From NCBI GenBank assembly GCA_013368325.1, contig JAACJK010000163.1:62001-126000 (forward strand): a DNA stretch of 64,000 nt. Reading direction: 5' to 3'. The stretch comes from Ephemerocybe angulata (lineage: Eukaryota; Basidiomycota; Agaricomycetes; Agaricales; Psathyrellaceae). Both the position numbers and the translations under genes were made by a program. Under the pieces are notes generated by a model. It had not been told where the DNA came from, did no database searches, and saw only the letters and a program-made list of their open reading frames with translations. Shown here in pieces: positions 37,448-49,900 of the stretch. Numbering within the stretch: the stretch's first letter is position 1; each line of letters opens with the position of its first letter.

Positions 37448-40400
37448 TCACTGAGCCCACGGCCAGGGACTCCCAGCAGCACCGTGCTCCCTAGCTAAAG
37501 CTTCGAAATCGTCGGCTCTTTGATTGCTTGATATGAGATTATGATTTCCACCACCAATGGCTTCCCCGCATTCGGGGCACCTAGCTTGTTGCATCGCCCC
37601 GCCACACTGCACGATAACGCGCTCAGCATCGCCCTCAGAGTTTAAATTGGAGAGTGTACCCACCTCCGTAATGACAAACGTATGGCCGTTAGGACAGTTA
37701 TACCAATGGCCAGTATGACCTAGCGTTGCGTCAGTTGCCTCATCTATCAAAGAGAGAGAAAACACGTACTGAATCCCATTGCCTTCACAATGTCCCGTTG
37801 CTCATCGATAGTAACTGGTTGGTAGAAGGTGTCCATCCGAATGCTCCGCTCAATGCTGCCCCACTCCTCGAGTACCTTCGACGTGACTTGATTGAAGTTG
37901 TCCTGCAGCCAATCCTGGTCGTCCGGCTTGACGTGGAGGTGTTCTTGGGAGGTTTGGTGAGCCAGTTGACTAGCTACGTGCTTCTGTACGCACGCAAGCT
38001 CCAAGAGCTCATCCCTGTGCTCCTGGAACTTCTTCATGTACTGCAGCATAGACATCTTGAAGGTGAACTTGTCCAAACTCGTTCGGAGAGCGAACCGCCG
38101 GGAAGTCGTCATTTGGCGACGAGACTGGGAGTCCTCCGCCAAGGTATATGCGAGCTCGCAGTCCTCTTCGCACGAACGCAGAATGAACCATCCATACTGG
38201 GCCCACATAGCGCGTTCTCCCTGGTTAAATACCGCCGGCTTCGTAGACATGGTCTCGAGAACTTTCGACACGAGCTTGAGGAGGGTGAGCCTAAGTGTTA
38301 CGGAAATCCAGATCCCCTCAATCAAGAAGCGCCGATCCGCCCTGGGCTGTGGTTGACCCAGCTTGAGCCTTGCCATTCTCGCTGCGTACTCGTGGGGATT
38401 GCGAGGTGCATTTTCCGGATCAGACGCGGCGGTCTCGATCTCCTGGTTGTAGAGATACGTGTACGCCGACTCCCAGGCATGGATATGCGCTGGACGGACT
38501 TTGGCTACCCTCGTGATGTCCGAAAGCAGTTTGGTGATAGGGCGAATGCTCTTCTTCCAAAGCGCGGCGGTTTCTGGGGCGAAAGGGAATAGCTTGTCAT
38601 CCGTGAAAGCGCCGGCCTCGATGGGTTCCAAACGACTTTTGTTCTGGAAGAGCGCTGCGTGGGCCTTTTTACGAGCCTGCGCTGCATTCGCCGGCGTTGT
38701 GGGAGGCCTGGTGGAGGGTGGCTTGATCTGCTCGAGGCCTTCAGTGATGGCGAGGGCAATGGCTTCGTCGTCGATGGCATTGAGGTCCTTCTGGACGCCC
38801 CCAAGCCCCTGCGTCATCTTGGTGATGACGTTCTTCTCCAAGATATCCAGGTCTGCCGCCTTGAATATACGCCCGTATCGGGGAGACGTGATAGCCGCAC
38901 GGCACGTTGGGCAGACGGGAGGTGAATTCTTGGATGTTGGGACGCGAAGACCTGACCATTTCTGGACAGTGTCATCGTAGCCATACCAGTCCCTGATACC
39001 GCAGACGCCATCCAAGGTCTCCACTGTAAAGACGTGGCCGCATTTAGGCAAGGTGATCAGAACATCGTCTGGGTCCTCAGAGTCAGCGGGAATTTCGCTC
39101 AGTTTGCGACCCATGACAAGATCGACGACGCTGTCCTTGGTGTTCTCGTCGGCGCAGGAAATGCACTTTTGAACCTTGCAGTCTTCTCCGCATACTGTAA
39201 CGGAGATCGTCAGTTTTCATGTTTACAAAAAGGACCCAGGACGTACCAGAAGGGCATGGATGACCACACTTCAGCGTCTTCTTGCATCGTTCGTCGCAAG
39301 GCATCCGGACGCAGATCTGGGCGGCTCGAGTCAGTGGGAAGGTCTTGGAACACTGAAATGATCATCTACTGACTGATCCACAGGGTACAGGACACTGGGC
39401 GTGAGGGCATCTCCTGTAATACCGGCCTGATGAGATAAAATCCCAAAGCCAAAATTAATTTGCAACTTACCAAGCGCAAGGTTGTTTGCATGGGGAACAG
39501 AGGTTGGAACAGTAGCTCTTGCACTTCGAGTGAGCACACTCTTGTCGACATTCCTCTTTACACGCTGTGGTGCACTCGTGGTTCTGAGAGCACATATTGG
39601 CGCAGCTGTGGGCGCAGAAGAGAATCTTCTGGCACTTGTGTTGCTGGTGGTGCGTCCTTGGGATGACCTCGTTCCCTATGGAGGGCTTGGCATTTAACTT
39701 CTGGCAGGCCGAGCAGTCACTGTTGCAAGTACGGCCACAGCATTCCATCGCGTTATTGCAGGGCTGTCGGCAGACGTAGGTGGCGGGGTCCTGCGAGCAA
39801 GAGAGTTCCGCGGAATGTTCGCAGGTCGGCAGCCTTTTCTCCACGCGAGCGTTACAGACAACATCGTCCAAGAGGTCCATTTGATGACTATGAGAATGGT
39901 GGAGGATTAGTGCGAGTAAAGGTAAAAGCTGTCTATCGTCACTTACCAGTAGACGAAGGGTGCGTGGTGACCGCAAGGAAGACGAACGTTCGGGATCCTA
40001 TTCATGCACTTGCCGCAGTCCTGCGAGCATTCTAGACGACAAGGGTGTTGTCGAGGGCAGACCCTGCTGCACTTCTGGGAGCACAGAACTCCGATGTGAT
40101 TGGGGTCGTCGGGGTGGCACTAGATAGTCTTGTAAGGATATGATGGACGAAGAAGACACAAAGGAGCGGGACCTTATAAGGGCAAACGTGGCCGCATTTC
40201 AACCTCGCATTGCAGGACTGGAAGCACCCGCCTGTATCAGTCCGGGTAATAAGTCAGTCCAAGCACTTGGTAATGGATCCCTAAGGGTAGACTTACCGTC
40301 GGGGGATAGAAGGGTCATTTCCCCAGGCTTTGAGACGAGCTGGACAATCTCAGGGTGTTGATGGCAGGCGATTGGGAACGCTTTCCCAACACATCCATTG

Positions 40401-43400
40401 CTCTCAAGCTCATCGATTACGCCTTTCCACATGCCGCTCCTTGCAGAGAACTGATTCTTATTCCCGAGGATAAACAGGCCCTCCTTTGCCCGGGATAGCG
40501 AAACTAGGCGCCAATTTAAGTATCAAGAATAGGAGGTTTAGCGAATAACGAGGAGGGCTTACCGTTAGACCTGTTCTCAGACTGCGAGAAGAATTACTCG
40601 ATTAATCAATGACGGCTTCATGACGAAGATGCGAACCCACCCTTAAGAAGCCTATTGTCTTTCTCAATCCAGCGTCTATGCCAACACTGGGGCCAGCGTT
40701 CCGCACCAGGGACAAGATGACAATCTAGAGAGGCTGTTAAAACGGTCCCCCCGAGTATCATTGAAGGTCGAGCGTACCCGTGCCTCCTCCCCTTGGTAAT
40801 TGTCGACAGTGCGCAAACGAACCTGGAATAAGAGAATGTCATTAATTTCAGGAAGATCATTCTGTATATGACAGAGACATACTCGAGATGATATCTTGAT
40901 GTGGTTGACTTGGCTCTCTTGGCGTAGTTCGTCGACCTCCTCCTCCCGATCGTCCAATTCTGTTTGGTCACGCTCGTCGATCACAACAGCGACCAGATCA
41001 CTGAGGGCATCCCTGACTTTGGCAAGTTGGCCAAGGTAAGCGCAAAGCACGACTATGTCTCCCTCCTGGGAGTAACACCCCTGCCTATATTCAAAGGTTA
41101 ACTTTCACCCAGCCTTGACGAGTGGGCATCGCGATACATACCTCAGCAAGTAAAGGACTAGGTCCCGGATCATCTCAACCTAGAGGCGACAAGTTTAGTG
41201 TACTTGTCCTTGTTAGGGGTAAATCTGGAAGAGAGACGCACCTCGTATGTGTTGAATTTACTCGAGGTATCGTCAGCGCTTCCATCGTTCTCGGGATGTT
41301 CGTGGTCTAGGAAGAAGACATTCTTCGTGAAGCCTCGTACATCTGGGTAGTTCTTCACCAGGTCGTTGTCGATGAGCTTGGGATACAGGGTTTTGCTGTG
41401 ATAGTAGTTTGAGTACAGTATCAGGATATCTTCTCTCATACTCACCGAATAAGGTTGGAGATCTCCGGCCTCATGCGACGCTGCACGTCGATTTGGGACA
41501 TCGGGAACCCCGAAGACGAGAGACGCTCCATTAGCGACATGTCGAACCGATAAAGCTTGCGACCACGCTCGCTGTCCATTGACAGTGCTAATATTTGTAC
41601 GTATCAGCATTGCACATGGTCGATTGGCATGCAAGGTGCTGGGCGAGTGACTCACAGTAGTTGTTGAGCGTCGGCCGAAGTTGAAGAGGGTCTCCAATCA
41701 GGACCAGGTGCTCCACAGAAGGGACCAATGAACCGAGGATATGAGCTTCTAAAACTTGTCCAGCCTCTTCGACGAGCAGAATTCGGGGTGCGATGACCTG
41801 CCAGAATCATGGTCAGCAGAGGGAAATCATGAAGGTGAGCTTTAAAACGCACTTTGAGCAAGGACGACAATCTCGCAGCACCTTCAAGGCAATTCGTCAA
41901 GCTTATGGTCACGATTTATTAGTTTTTACATACCTGTCGTTGTACACCCGACGATATCCGTGTTCTTCAGCAGCTGGCGCTTCATCTGAAGACAGGATAG
42001 ATTAGTTCCCGCCCACTAAAAATGACGACATCACTCAACCCGGAGTGGAAACGCTCACCTCGTCTTTACACTCGTTGTAGACCTTCTGGGCCTTCTCGTG
42101 CTGGCGTCGTAATGCATCGAAGTCTTCCTCGTGTGTCGCAGCTCTCCTAGTGAGAACATCGTTCTCCCAATACTTGTGCAAAACTTGTCGCTCGGTGATC
42201 GACATGTCCCAGATGAGCCCTTCCGCAAGCAAGTAATCGAGGTCCCTGGTAGATGAAGGAATCTCGGGCACCCTCCTTTCCCCGAGGTCCAAAAAGAAAC
42301 GCTCAACGTTTGAAAGCACAACCGCTTCAAGCTGGACCTGCATCGCTTCGACTCCATCAGCCAGAGACCCGACATCGGCAGGCTCGAGAAATTCGAATTC
42401 AGATTCGTCCACTGCTGAGAGAGCTGGAGATGGGCCTTCGGGCCATGCGTCAACGGATTGCCAGATCTCGTCATCGTCATCGATCTCATCTTCCACCTCT
42501 TGTTCTTGGGGAAGTATATCGAAGCGATTCGCAGGTTTCTGGGTTACATCAGCCCGGATGGCCGCTTCAGGTTTCGCGACGGGTTGCGGATATTCAGGCG
42601 TCGAGAGGAAGTTGATGTCATAGCCTTGGACCCAGAAGGCGTACATCGTGGGCTTCTCAACCTCCTTCGCCTTGCCTTTCTTTCCTTGAGTGGACCACCC
42701 ATCCTCCTGCTTGACAAAGTCGTCGTAGAGAATCCGAACCCATCCGGGGGGCGAAGAAAGGTACTCCGCATGCTCAGGGTATTGCATTCTGAGGTACTGG
42801 GTAATGTCCTCCGGGGAGGCATCCTTCCGCATGAACTTGTGCATGAACGTTTCGATAGCCTTTTCAGACTCCTTTAGGTCGTAGTAGTTGCGGCGGGACA
42901 TCCGATCGAGCCCGGCGTGCGCCTTTCCAGCTACCTGCTCGAGGTTGTCTATCGAAAACTGAGAGACACGTTCGTCTGCAGACCTGCCACCGAGCCTGAC
43001 GATCTTGTCTGTGATCTTGGCATCGAGCACTCCGTGAAGCATATGGTCGAGGGCGTGGTTGGTGAACGCGATCATGAGAACAGGTCGGGCAGATGCGAGG
43101 AGGATGCGAAGGAGTTCTATGCCGACATACGACTTTCCGGTTCCCGGAGGTCTATACACGGTACACCATGTCAGCCGGGATTATCATTGGAGGCACTATA
43201 ATAGACTTTACTTACCCTTGGATAAGGGCAACTTCACGGGTAAGCGTATCGATGACAGCATCAGCCTGGCTTGAGTCGAGACGGCTTGCCTTCAGGGCTT
43301 CCCTTGCATTTGAGATCGACTCGGGATTGGTGGCGGATAGCTTCAAATCTGTGACGCCGCTCTCCGGAGGGAAGAGCGGGGCAAGCTGATATTGGAAGCC

Positions 43401-45788
43401 AGGCATGCAGGCGTACTTCGGGGGAGATACCTTGCTCGCTTGGAGGGCACCGGAAGGTTGGTGAACTAGATACGGCTTGAAAGGAATTGACTCTGGCTCG
43501 ACTCGGAGCGCCTCCAGGAATGGTCGGATGGATTCAAACATGACAGGAGACTCGACCAAGAGCTTGACTCCAGGCGATGCAAGGGCATTTTTCTTCAGGC
43601 CTTGGAGAATACGAAGCTGCACGGAGGTGTCGAAGAAGACGATCCGAGCTACTACTCTGTTGGGATTCCCTTTGACGAATTCGGTGATCTCCTTCACAGT
43701 GGTGGCCAGTATGCCGAGATGGATACCAATAGAGCCACGCTCCTCCCATACAAGAGCGACGAGGCCTCCCTGCATCAGACGTTTTCCACCCATGCTTTCC
43801 CAGAATGCGGCACGTGCTTTCCCTGACTTGGCCCGAGCACCACCTGGAGGAGTGTCGAAGGCAATCTGGACGGAGATTCCGCGCCTGTCGGGGGAGAGGT
43901 TGACAAACTCCACGTTGGTGTAGACGTTAAACATGACACTATCCTCCTTGTCGACGAAGCCTTTGTATTTGCCACCGCGTTTCTTGATCAGTTCCGAGAG
44001 CTGGGTTTTCTTCTTGCCTTTAGTGAGAATGTCAGAGCGAATTAGCTGGACGCTCGTTCGCAGAGGCGCACTACACGATGATTGTCAGCGATATTGACTA
44101 TAGTTACAAGGGGTGTAGTTGGATTGCTTACGTTCCCTCCTCCCGAAGCAGTCTGAACTGTATGTCGAGAAGGCGTTCCATACTCTCGGCGGGCTCGTGA
44201 TGTGGTGCTTCGAAGAAATTTGCAGGTAGATAGGGCGCAGTTTCGCATATTAACTCCTCCTCGGTCGGGGCAATCCGAATATCGCTGATGTTGTCGAGAT
44301 CGTTGTCGTGCCTGGGGCCAGTAGGCCTGAGAGAACCCAGTCCTGCATCCTTGTACAGGATGTTTAAGGCTGAGACTACACCCTCATTCGAAGACTGGGC
44401 CCATGGTTTCTCCGCCAGACGATCAGCAGCACGGCTCTCCTTCCTCTGCTCGCGTTCGGTGATGGTGAGCAGCCTCTGGGTCTTGTCGCGCAGATGCGAG
44501 ATGATGAATTCTCGGGTCTCTGGGCTTGAAGCAACGAACTTGGAATCTACAAAGGTTGGGGGACGAGATGTCACCTTTGAAACCCACAACTCAACCCATT
44601 GCTGTAAATGCTCGACCAGTGGGACCAGTCGTGGGTATGTCGCGACCGCGTTTTTGAAACGCGTCAAGCACCTGGACCTGATCAGCTTTGGATTCCGCCG
44701 GTTGTTGAAAAAGAAAACGTACTCGAATAAGACGGTAGAAAGTGAGTTGAACACTTCAAAGGCCGATATGCCGTTCTCAGACTGGCCACTTCGTTGATCG
44801 TTGAAGGAGCCTGCAGCAAGGGCATCGTTGACGCAACTTTCTACATGGTCTGTAAAATGGTCCACGTTTTCAAGAACACGCATGTAGAGTGCACTGGTTG
44901 TGTGTTTGCCAAGCTCCTGAGGACTGAGAAGTAATCAGAACTCACTGTACTAGGTGGGTTCGGGTGCTTTTCACGACGAAGTCAGAGGACAACAGCTATT
45001 GAAAGTCAGATTCGTCTGTCTGTCCTGTCTTTGCTCCACCACTCACCGACAGCAAAGGATAGTAGCCGCGTTGGAACGACAGAATCCTCGGGTTCATGCC
45101 TGCACTGAGCGAGACTTCGCGCCATTGTGATATATCGTTGATTCGGAGCAATCCATTTCTCTCGGCAATGCTGTTAAGGAGAAGCTAGTAGGGGGAAATG
45201 GTAAGTCGAGCTCTCGATTACACTCTTTGGTGAGGTGTACCTGTCCATCGTCGTCGGTCTGGGTGGCGATTTCAATAAGATAAACACGTCAAGAGTGGCA
45301 TTCGAGTGACCTACCCAGTTCTTGTTCGATCGATGGGCACTCTGGAAAGGGATCCAGAATGCATAGACGTTGAACGTCTTGGCAAATCGGAAGTCATCGT
45401 AGAGATAACTTTTGATAAAACTATTGATTTCTGCTGCGGACAAGGGATTATCAGAAAGTGATCTGAATATGTCTGGGTTGGTGATATCAAGAGTTGCGAT
45501 ACCCTGACCGCTTAGCAGTGGTACAGGGCCAGTTGCGCTGGATGTGGTAGGTGGTGGCCTGTCGTGTTTGAATGGGCAAGCGTCTCCTTTCTTGCATCGA
45601 CCGCGCGAGATCCAAGAATGACAGGAACCTCTGGGTGATCGATTATCATGATTAGACTGGGAGGCTCTCGGCGGTGAAGCTGGGTTTCCATTCGACCCCG
45701 TGTCGTGGCTGAAGATGCACCGCGCACCCCTTCTGCAGCCACGAGGGGTCCGATAGTCGTAGCAGATTCCTCTATTAGTTTGACTCAT
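37448..45788 (-). CDS. ZNFX1-like protein, copy A: CCCH fingers, SF1 helicase, NFX1-type repeats, RING-like segment, RZ finger
   Basis: Very large multi-exon protein. N-terminus: two CCCH fingers (C-x8-C-x5-C-x3-H; CYDYRTPRGC..., CHSWISRGRC...). An UPF1/ZNFX1-type helicase region follows: PPGTGKS (Walker A, after VALIQ), TNHALDHML, VEEAGQVLEAHI (motif II), GDPLQLRPTLNN, QRRMRPEI, VVLCAYLGQLAKVR, VDNYQGEEA and SLSRAKEGLFILGN. Then come dense Cys/His NFX1-type repeats (LKCGHVCPYKCHP, CAHSCANMCSQNHECTTAC), a RING-like CGHVFTVETLD...VCPTCRAAI, a helical domain, and a terminal RZ finger (HWYNCPNGHTFVI...CGGAMQQARCPECGEAIGGGNH). A 19-nt exon (about 40563-40581) encodes SENRSNV of motif VI. ZNFX1 relatives include S. 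pombe Hrr1 (RNAi) and animal ZNFX1 (RNA sensing, small-RNA inheritance). A role in RNA silencing or RNA defence is inferred. Confidence 0.9.
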
Positions 45789-46159
45789 GGTGGAGTGAAA
45801 CTAGGAAGGATGTAGAACGCCTCGAGGCCGCACCCGCCTTAATATACACTGCCAGCGCTAGAATTCCGTGGAACCTTGCCAGGTTTAGGTAAAAAGAGCT
45901 TGAGGGCCGGGTGCGCCCATTCTTAGAATCCCAGGCCGGCCGAGGTGTGTACATTGTTGAATATGCTGTTGAGTAGTGTCCCAGAAGTGCAAGATACGAG
46001 CGATTGGCCTGTATGTGTTTCTCTGACGGTCATCGAGGGGGGAGACAAGCGCGACGCGACCATGCGCCAACGGTCGTGGGAAAGGGAGACAAGCTCCGTG
46101 ATTTGTGCGGGGAAATCCATCCGGACGTGCTGAGGCTCGTTGTGTCCGCTACTCTCATT
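45789..46159. promoter_or_regulatory. Divergent upstream region of ZNFX1-like copy A and the ETFA fragment
   Basis: Duplicate of the 55646-56004 region. From about 46048 to the right it is almost identical to the right copy. To the left of that, toward the helicase start, similarity falls to patches (for example actgccagcgct and tggaacct). It should still hold a promoter for copy A and may still drive transcription of the broken ETFA. Confidence 0.55.
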
Positions 46160-46772
46160 ATGCTACGAACAAGTACACATCTGTATCGACCTGTGTGTGC
46201 CTGCACATACGCTACGGGAGCCCCGGCATGCCTTGGTCTTCTTGGAGCACCGTAAAGGCACCATGGTCCATCGAGGCCGGCTCGCTCTCCGCATTGACCG
46301 CCGCGCAACAGCTCGGTGGCCAGGTCTCCGCACTCGTCATCGGGAGCTCGGAGCACGTCGGCGGTGTCGTCGAGCAGGCCAAGAAGTACGTTGTCCAAAC
46401 CTCAGTCTCAATCCAGATCTGACAGGGTCTCCTCTCCACTAGGCTCAAGGGATTGACTTCAGTGCTGCACTCGACTTCGCCCCAATATGCCGAACCGCTC
46501 CCCGAAATCGTCACACCACTCCTGAAGAAACTCCTTTCCGACTCTTCCTTTACCCATGTCGTGGCAGCTACCTCATCCTTTGGCAAATCCTTGCTTCCTC
46601 GCGTGTCCGCGATCCTCGACGTCCCAACGGTGTCCGACGTGACTTCAGTTGAGCACGACGCTTCCAACGATAGCACTACCTTCACCCGCCCCGCGTACGC
46701 TGGAAACGCCATCTCCACCGTTAACGCACCCTCTAGCATCCCTATCAAGTTCTTCACCGTCCGAGGGACTGC
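46160..46772 (+). pseudogene. Truncated ETFA 5' fragment (electron transfer flavoprotein alpha), non-functional
   Basis: Matches the intact ETFA at 56005-56612: same start ATG and presequence, same 57-bp intron 1 (46383 region) with one difference. Relative to the intact copy it lacks 2 bp at about 46225 (gccccggcatg against gccccgccccatg) and has 7 extra bp at about 46263 (ggtccat). The frame started at 46160 therefore stops within about 30 codons. The match ends at codon position RGTA, before the FAD-binding half of the protein. Beyond 46772 the open frame runs on into unrelated sequence to 46998. It is the end of the left duplicated segment. Confidence 0.9.
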
Positions 46773-46992
46773 AAACGACTTACGTCCTCAGGCCTCAGTA
46801 CTCAATGCTCATATATCTTGGTATGTCTTCGACCCTTCAAGCGTTAGGCAAAGGATGGACGGCCACGATGTATTCATACGAAAGATTGAGAAATACGATA
46901 TCTGGTGGTTGGTATTCGATCTTGTACCCTGTACTTTAGAGCTAGATACGGCTGAACTGTGGAACGACTTGGCAGGACTGAGGCATGGCTTC
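46773..46992. other. Duplication junction between the ETFA fragment and ZNFX1-like copy B
   Basis: 220 bp with no match to the intact ETFA or to the 3' flank of copy A. It is either the original 3' flank of copy B or filler at the junction. The plus-strand frame of the ETFA fragment is open through it (to 46998), giving a meaningless chimeric tail. Confidence 0.55.
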
Positions 46993-49900
46993 TTATAGGC
47001 CCCACGCCCATGGACTCTGAGCGGCACCCTGCTCTCTGGTTAAGGCTTCAAAATCGTCGGCCCTCTGGTTATTGGGTAGGATGTTGTGGTTTTCTCCGCC
47101 GATAGCTTCCCCACATTCGGGGCATCGAGCTCGTTGCGTTGCTCCACCACACTGCAGCATCATGAGATCAGGATCGCAATCTGAAGTTGAACTCAGAGAG
47201 GGGCGCACCTCCGTAATAACGAATGTATGGCCGTTAGGACAGTTGTACCAATGGCCAGTATGACCTAATTCTGTTTTAGTTGCCTCGTTTACCGGGAGAA
47301 AAGGAAGAACACCGACTGAAGCCCATCGCCTTCACGATGTCTCTTTGCTCATCAACAGAAATCGGCTGGTAGAAAGTATCCATCCGAAGGCTCCTCTCTA
47401 TCTTCTCCCACTCTTTGAGTATCTTTGACGTGACTTGAGTAAAGTTGTCCTGCAGCCAAGCCTGGTCGTCCATCTTCACACGGAGATGCGACTGGAAGGT
47501 TTCTTGAACCAGTGCACTAGCCGCGTCCTTCTGCCTTCCCGCCGCCACCAAGAGCTCCTCCCTTTTCTCCCCAAACTTCCTCATGCATCGTAACGTAGAC
47601 ATCTTGAAGCAGAACGTGTCCAGGCCTGTCCGAAGGGCGAACCGTTGGGAAATTGTCATTTGGCGGCGAGCCTGGGACTTTTCCGCCAAGTTATATGCAA
47701 GCTTGCAGTCCCCTTCGCAAGAGCGATGAATAAACCTGCCATATAGGCTCCACATCCGTAGCTCTCCTCCGTTAAATACCGCCGGCTTCGAGGACATGAC
47801 TTCAAGAACTTTGGAAACGAGGCTTAGAAGGATGAGTCTAAGCGTCACGGAGATCCAGACCCCCTCAATTATGAATCGCTGATCTGCCCTGGGCTGTGGC
47901 TGCCCCAGCTTCAACCTCGCCATCCTTGCTGCGTGTTCTTGAGGGTTACGAGGTGCACCTTTCGGCTCAGAGGCGGCGAGATCGATCTCCTTGTTGTAGA
48001 GGTACGTGTACGCAGACTCCCAGGCGTGGGTATGAGCTGAGCGGACGGTTACCACCCTGGTGATGTCCGAAACCAGTTGGCTGATACGGCGAATCCTCCT
48101 CCCCCAACTATCGGCGGTTTCTGCGGCGAATGGGAACAGAGTTCCATCCGTGAATATGCTGGCATCGACAGGTTCCGAGCATGCTTCGCTGCGGGATAGT
48201 ATTGCTTGAGCCTTTCTGCGAACCTGGGCAACTTGAGGCGTGTCGGGAGGTTTGGAGGAAAGGGCAGAGATCTGCTTGAGGTCGCGAGTGATTGCCAGGG
48301 CGATGGCCTCACCGTCGATGGCGTTGAGTTCCTCCTGGATGCTCCCAAGGCCCTGCGTCATCTTGTTTATGACATTCTTCTCCAGAATATCCAAGTCCGC
48401 CGCTTTGTATATACGGCCGTACCGAGGAGACGTGATGGCGGCACGACATGTTGGACATACGGGGACAGGCTTCTTGGAAGCTGGAACGCGAAGGCCTGAC
48501 CATCGCTGCATGTTGTCGTCGTAATCATACCAGTCCTTGATGCCGCAAACTCCATCCAAGGTCTCGACTGTGAAGACGTGACCACATTTGGGCAGGGAGA
48601 TTAGGATATCGTCTGAGTCCTCCGAGTCGACGGGGATTTCGCCCATCCTGCGACCCATGACAAGGTCGACGATGGTGTCCTTGGTATTGGCATCAGAGCA
48701 GATAATACACCTTTGAACGTCGCAATCTTCTCCGCAAACTAAATTGAGGGTCGTTAAGAGTTGGAAGTTTTAATCGACATATAGGATGGGACGCACTGGA
48801 AGGACATGGATGACCACATTGCAACAACTTCTTGCATCGTTCATCGCAAGGAAGTCTGACGCAGATCTAAACAGCTCAAGTCAGCAAGGTAATCGGGAAA
48901 GCAAACGGTTGGTTGACTCACTGATCCACAGGGAACAAGGCACTGGGCGTGAGGGCATTTCCTACAATACCGCCTTCATCAGCCATATTGTTACGCAAAG
49001 ACAGTGAAGCTGAAGCTCACCAAGTGCAGGGTTCCTTGCATGGAGAGCAAAGATTGGAACAGATGCTTTTGCACTTTGAATGGGAACATTCTTGTCGACA
49101 CTCTTCCAGGCAGATCGTGGTGCATTCATGGGTTTGCGAGCATATGTTCGTGCAGCTGTGAGCGCAGAAGAGCACTTTCTGGCACTTATGTTGCCGATGC
49201 CGCATCCTCGCGATGACAGTGGCTTCTTCTGTAGGGGGCGGGTTCAAGCCCTGGCATGTCGAACAGTCAGCGTAGCAGGTTCGGCCGCAGCACTCCATCG
49301 CCTTGTTGCATGGCTGACGACAGATATGCTTGGATGGGTCATCTGAGCAAGGGAGGTTTGCGCTATGTTCGCAGGTTGGCAGCTCCCTGTTCATACGGAC
49401 AGGACAATACACAGTTTCCAAAGCATCCAATTCGTAGCTGTGGGAGCTTTTATGAGGTGTGCGGCGACTCAACTGGCGGGGTCCTCACTCACCAGAAGAC
49501 GAAGGGTGCACGGTGGCCACAGGGAAGGAGGACTTCGGGTATCTGGTATCTGCACTTCCCGCATTCCTGGTAGCAATCCCGCTGGCAAGGGTGGTGTCGA
49601 GAACAAACCTTGCTGCATTTTTGGATGCATTGAACCCCAATGTGGTTTGGGTCGTCTGGGTGGCACTGTTGCGTGTAAGAGTCGGAAAACAGCCCAGGTT
49701 TTGTTACTGGTTGTTACATACCTTGGAAGGGCAGACATGTCCACATTTTAATCTGGTGTCGCACGATTGGAGGCAGCCGCCTGTACGTGAGATCGTGCTA
49801 CGTGAGTTCTTGGCGCCGATTCAATGGAATCGTCTGTCCTCACCGTCTGGGGAGATTAGATGTAAATGACCAGGTTGAGAGACATGTTGGAGGATTTCAG

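Larger units (their letters stand above)
37448..46772. repeat. Left copy of a ~9.8-kb tandem segmental duplication
   Basis: Contains ZNFX1-like copy A, its upstream region and the 5' part of ETFA, in the same order and orientation as 46993-56612. The offset between matching points is about 9.84-9.86 kb at the helicase start and in ETFA, and about 9.55 kb at the helicase stop, the difference being indels. Similarity ends abruptly inside ETFA exon 2 at about 46772 (after CCGAGGGACTGC). Confidence 0.88.

Noticed and set aside
46453..46998. 181-codon ORF continuing the ETFA fragment into unrelated sequence, as a possible new chimeric gene
   Set aside because: The frame after the break has no protein family features, the upstream exon is frameshifted and the 3' part overlaps the end of the helicase gene. 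Best explained as pseudogene read-through.
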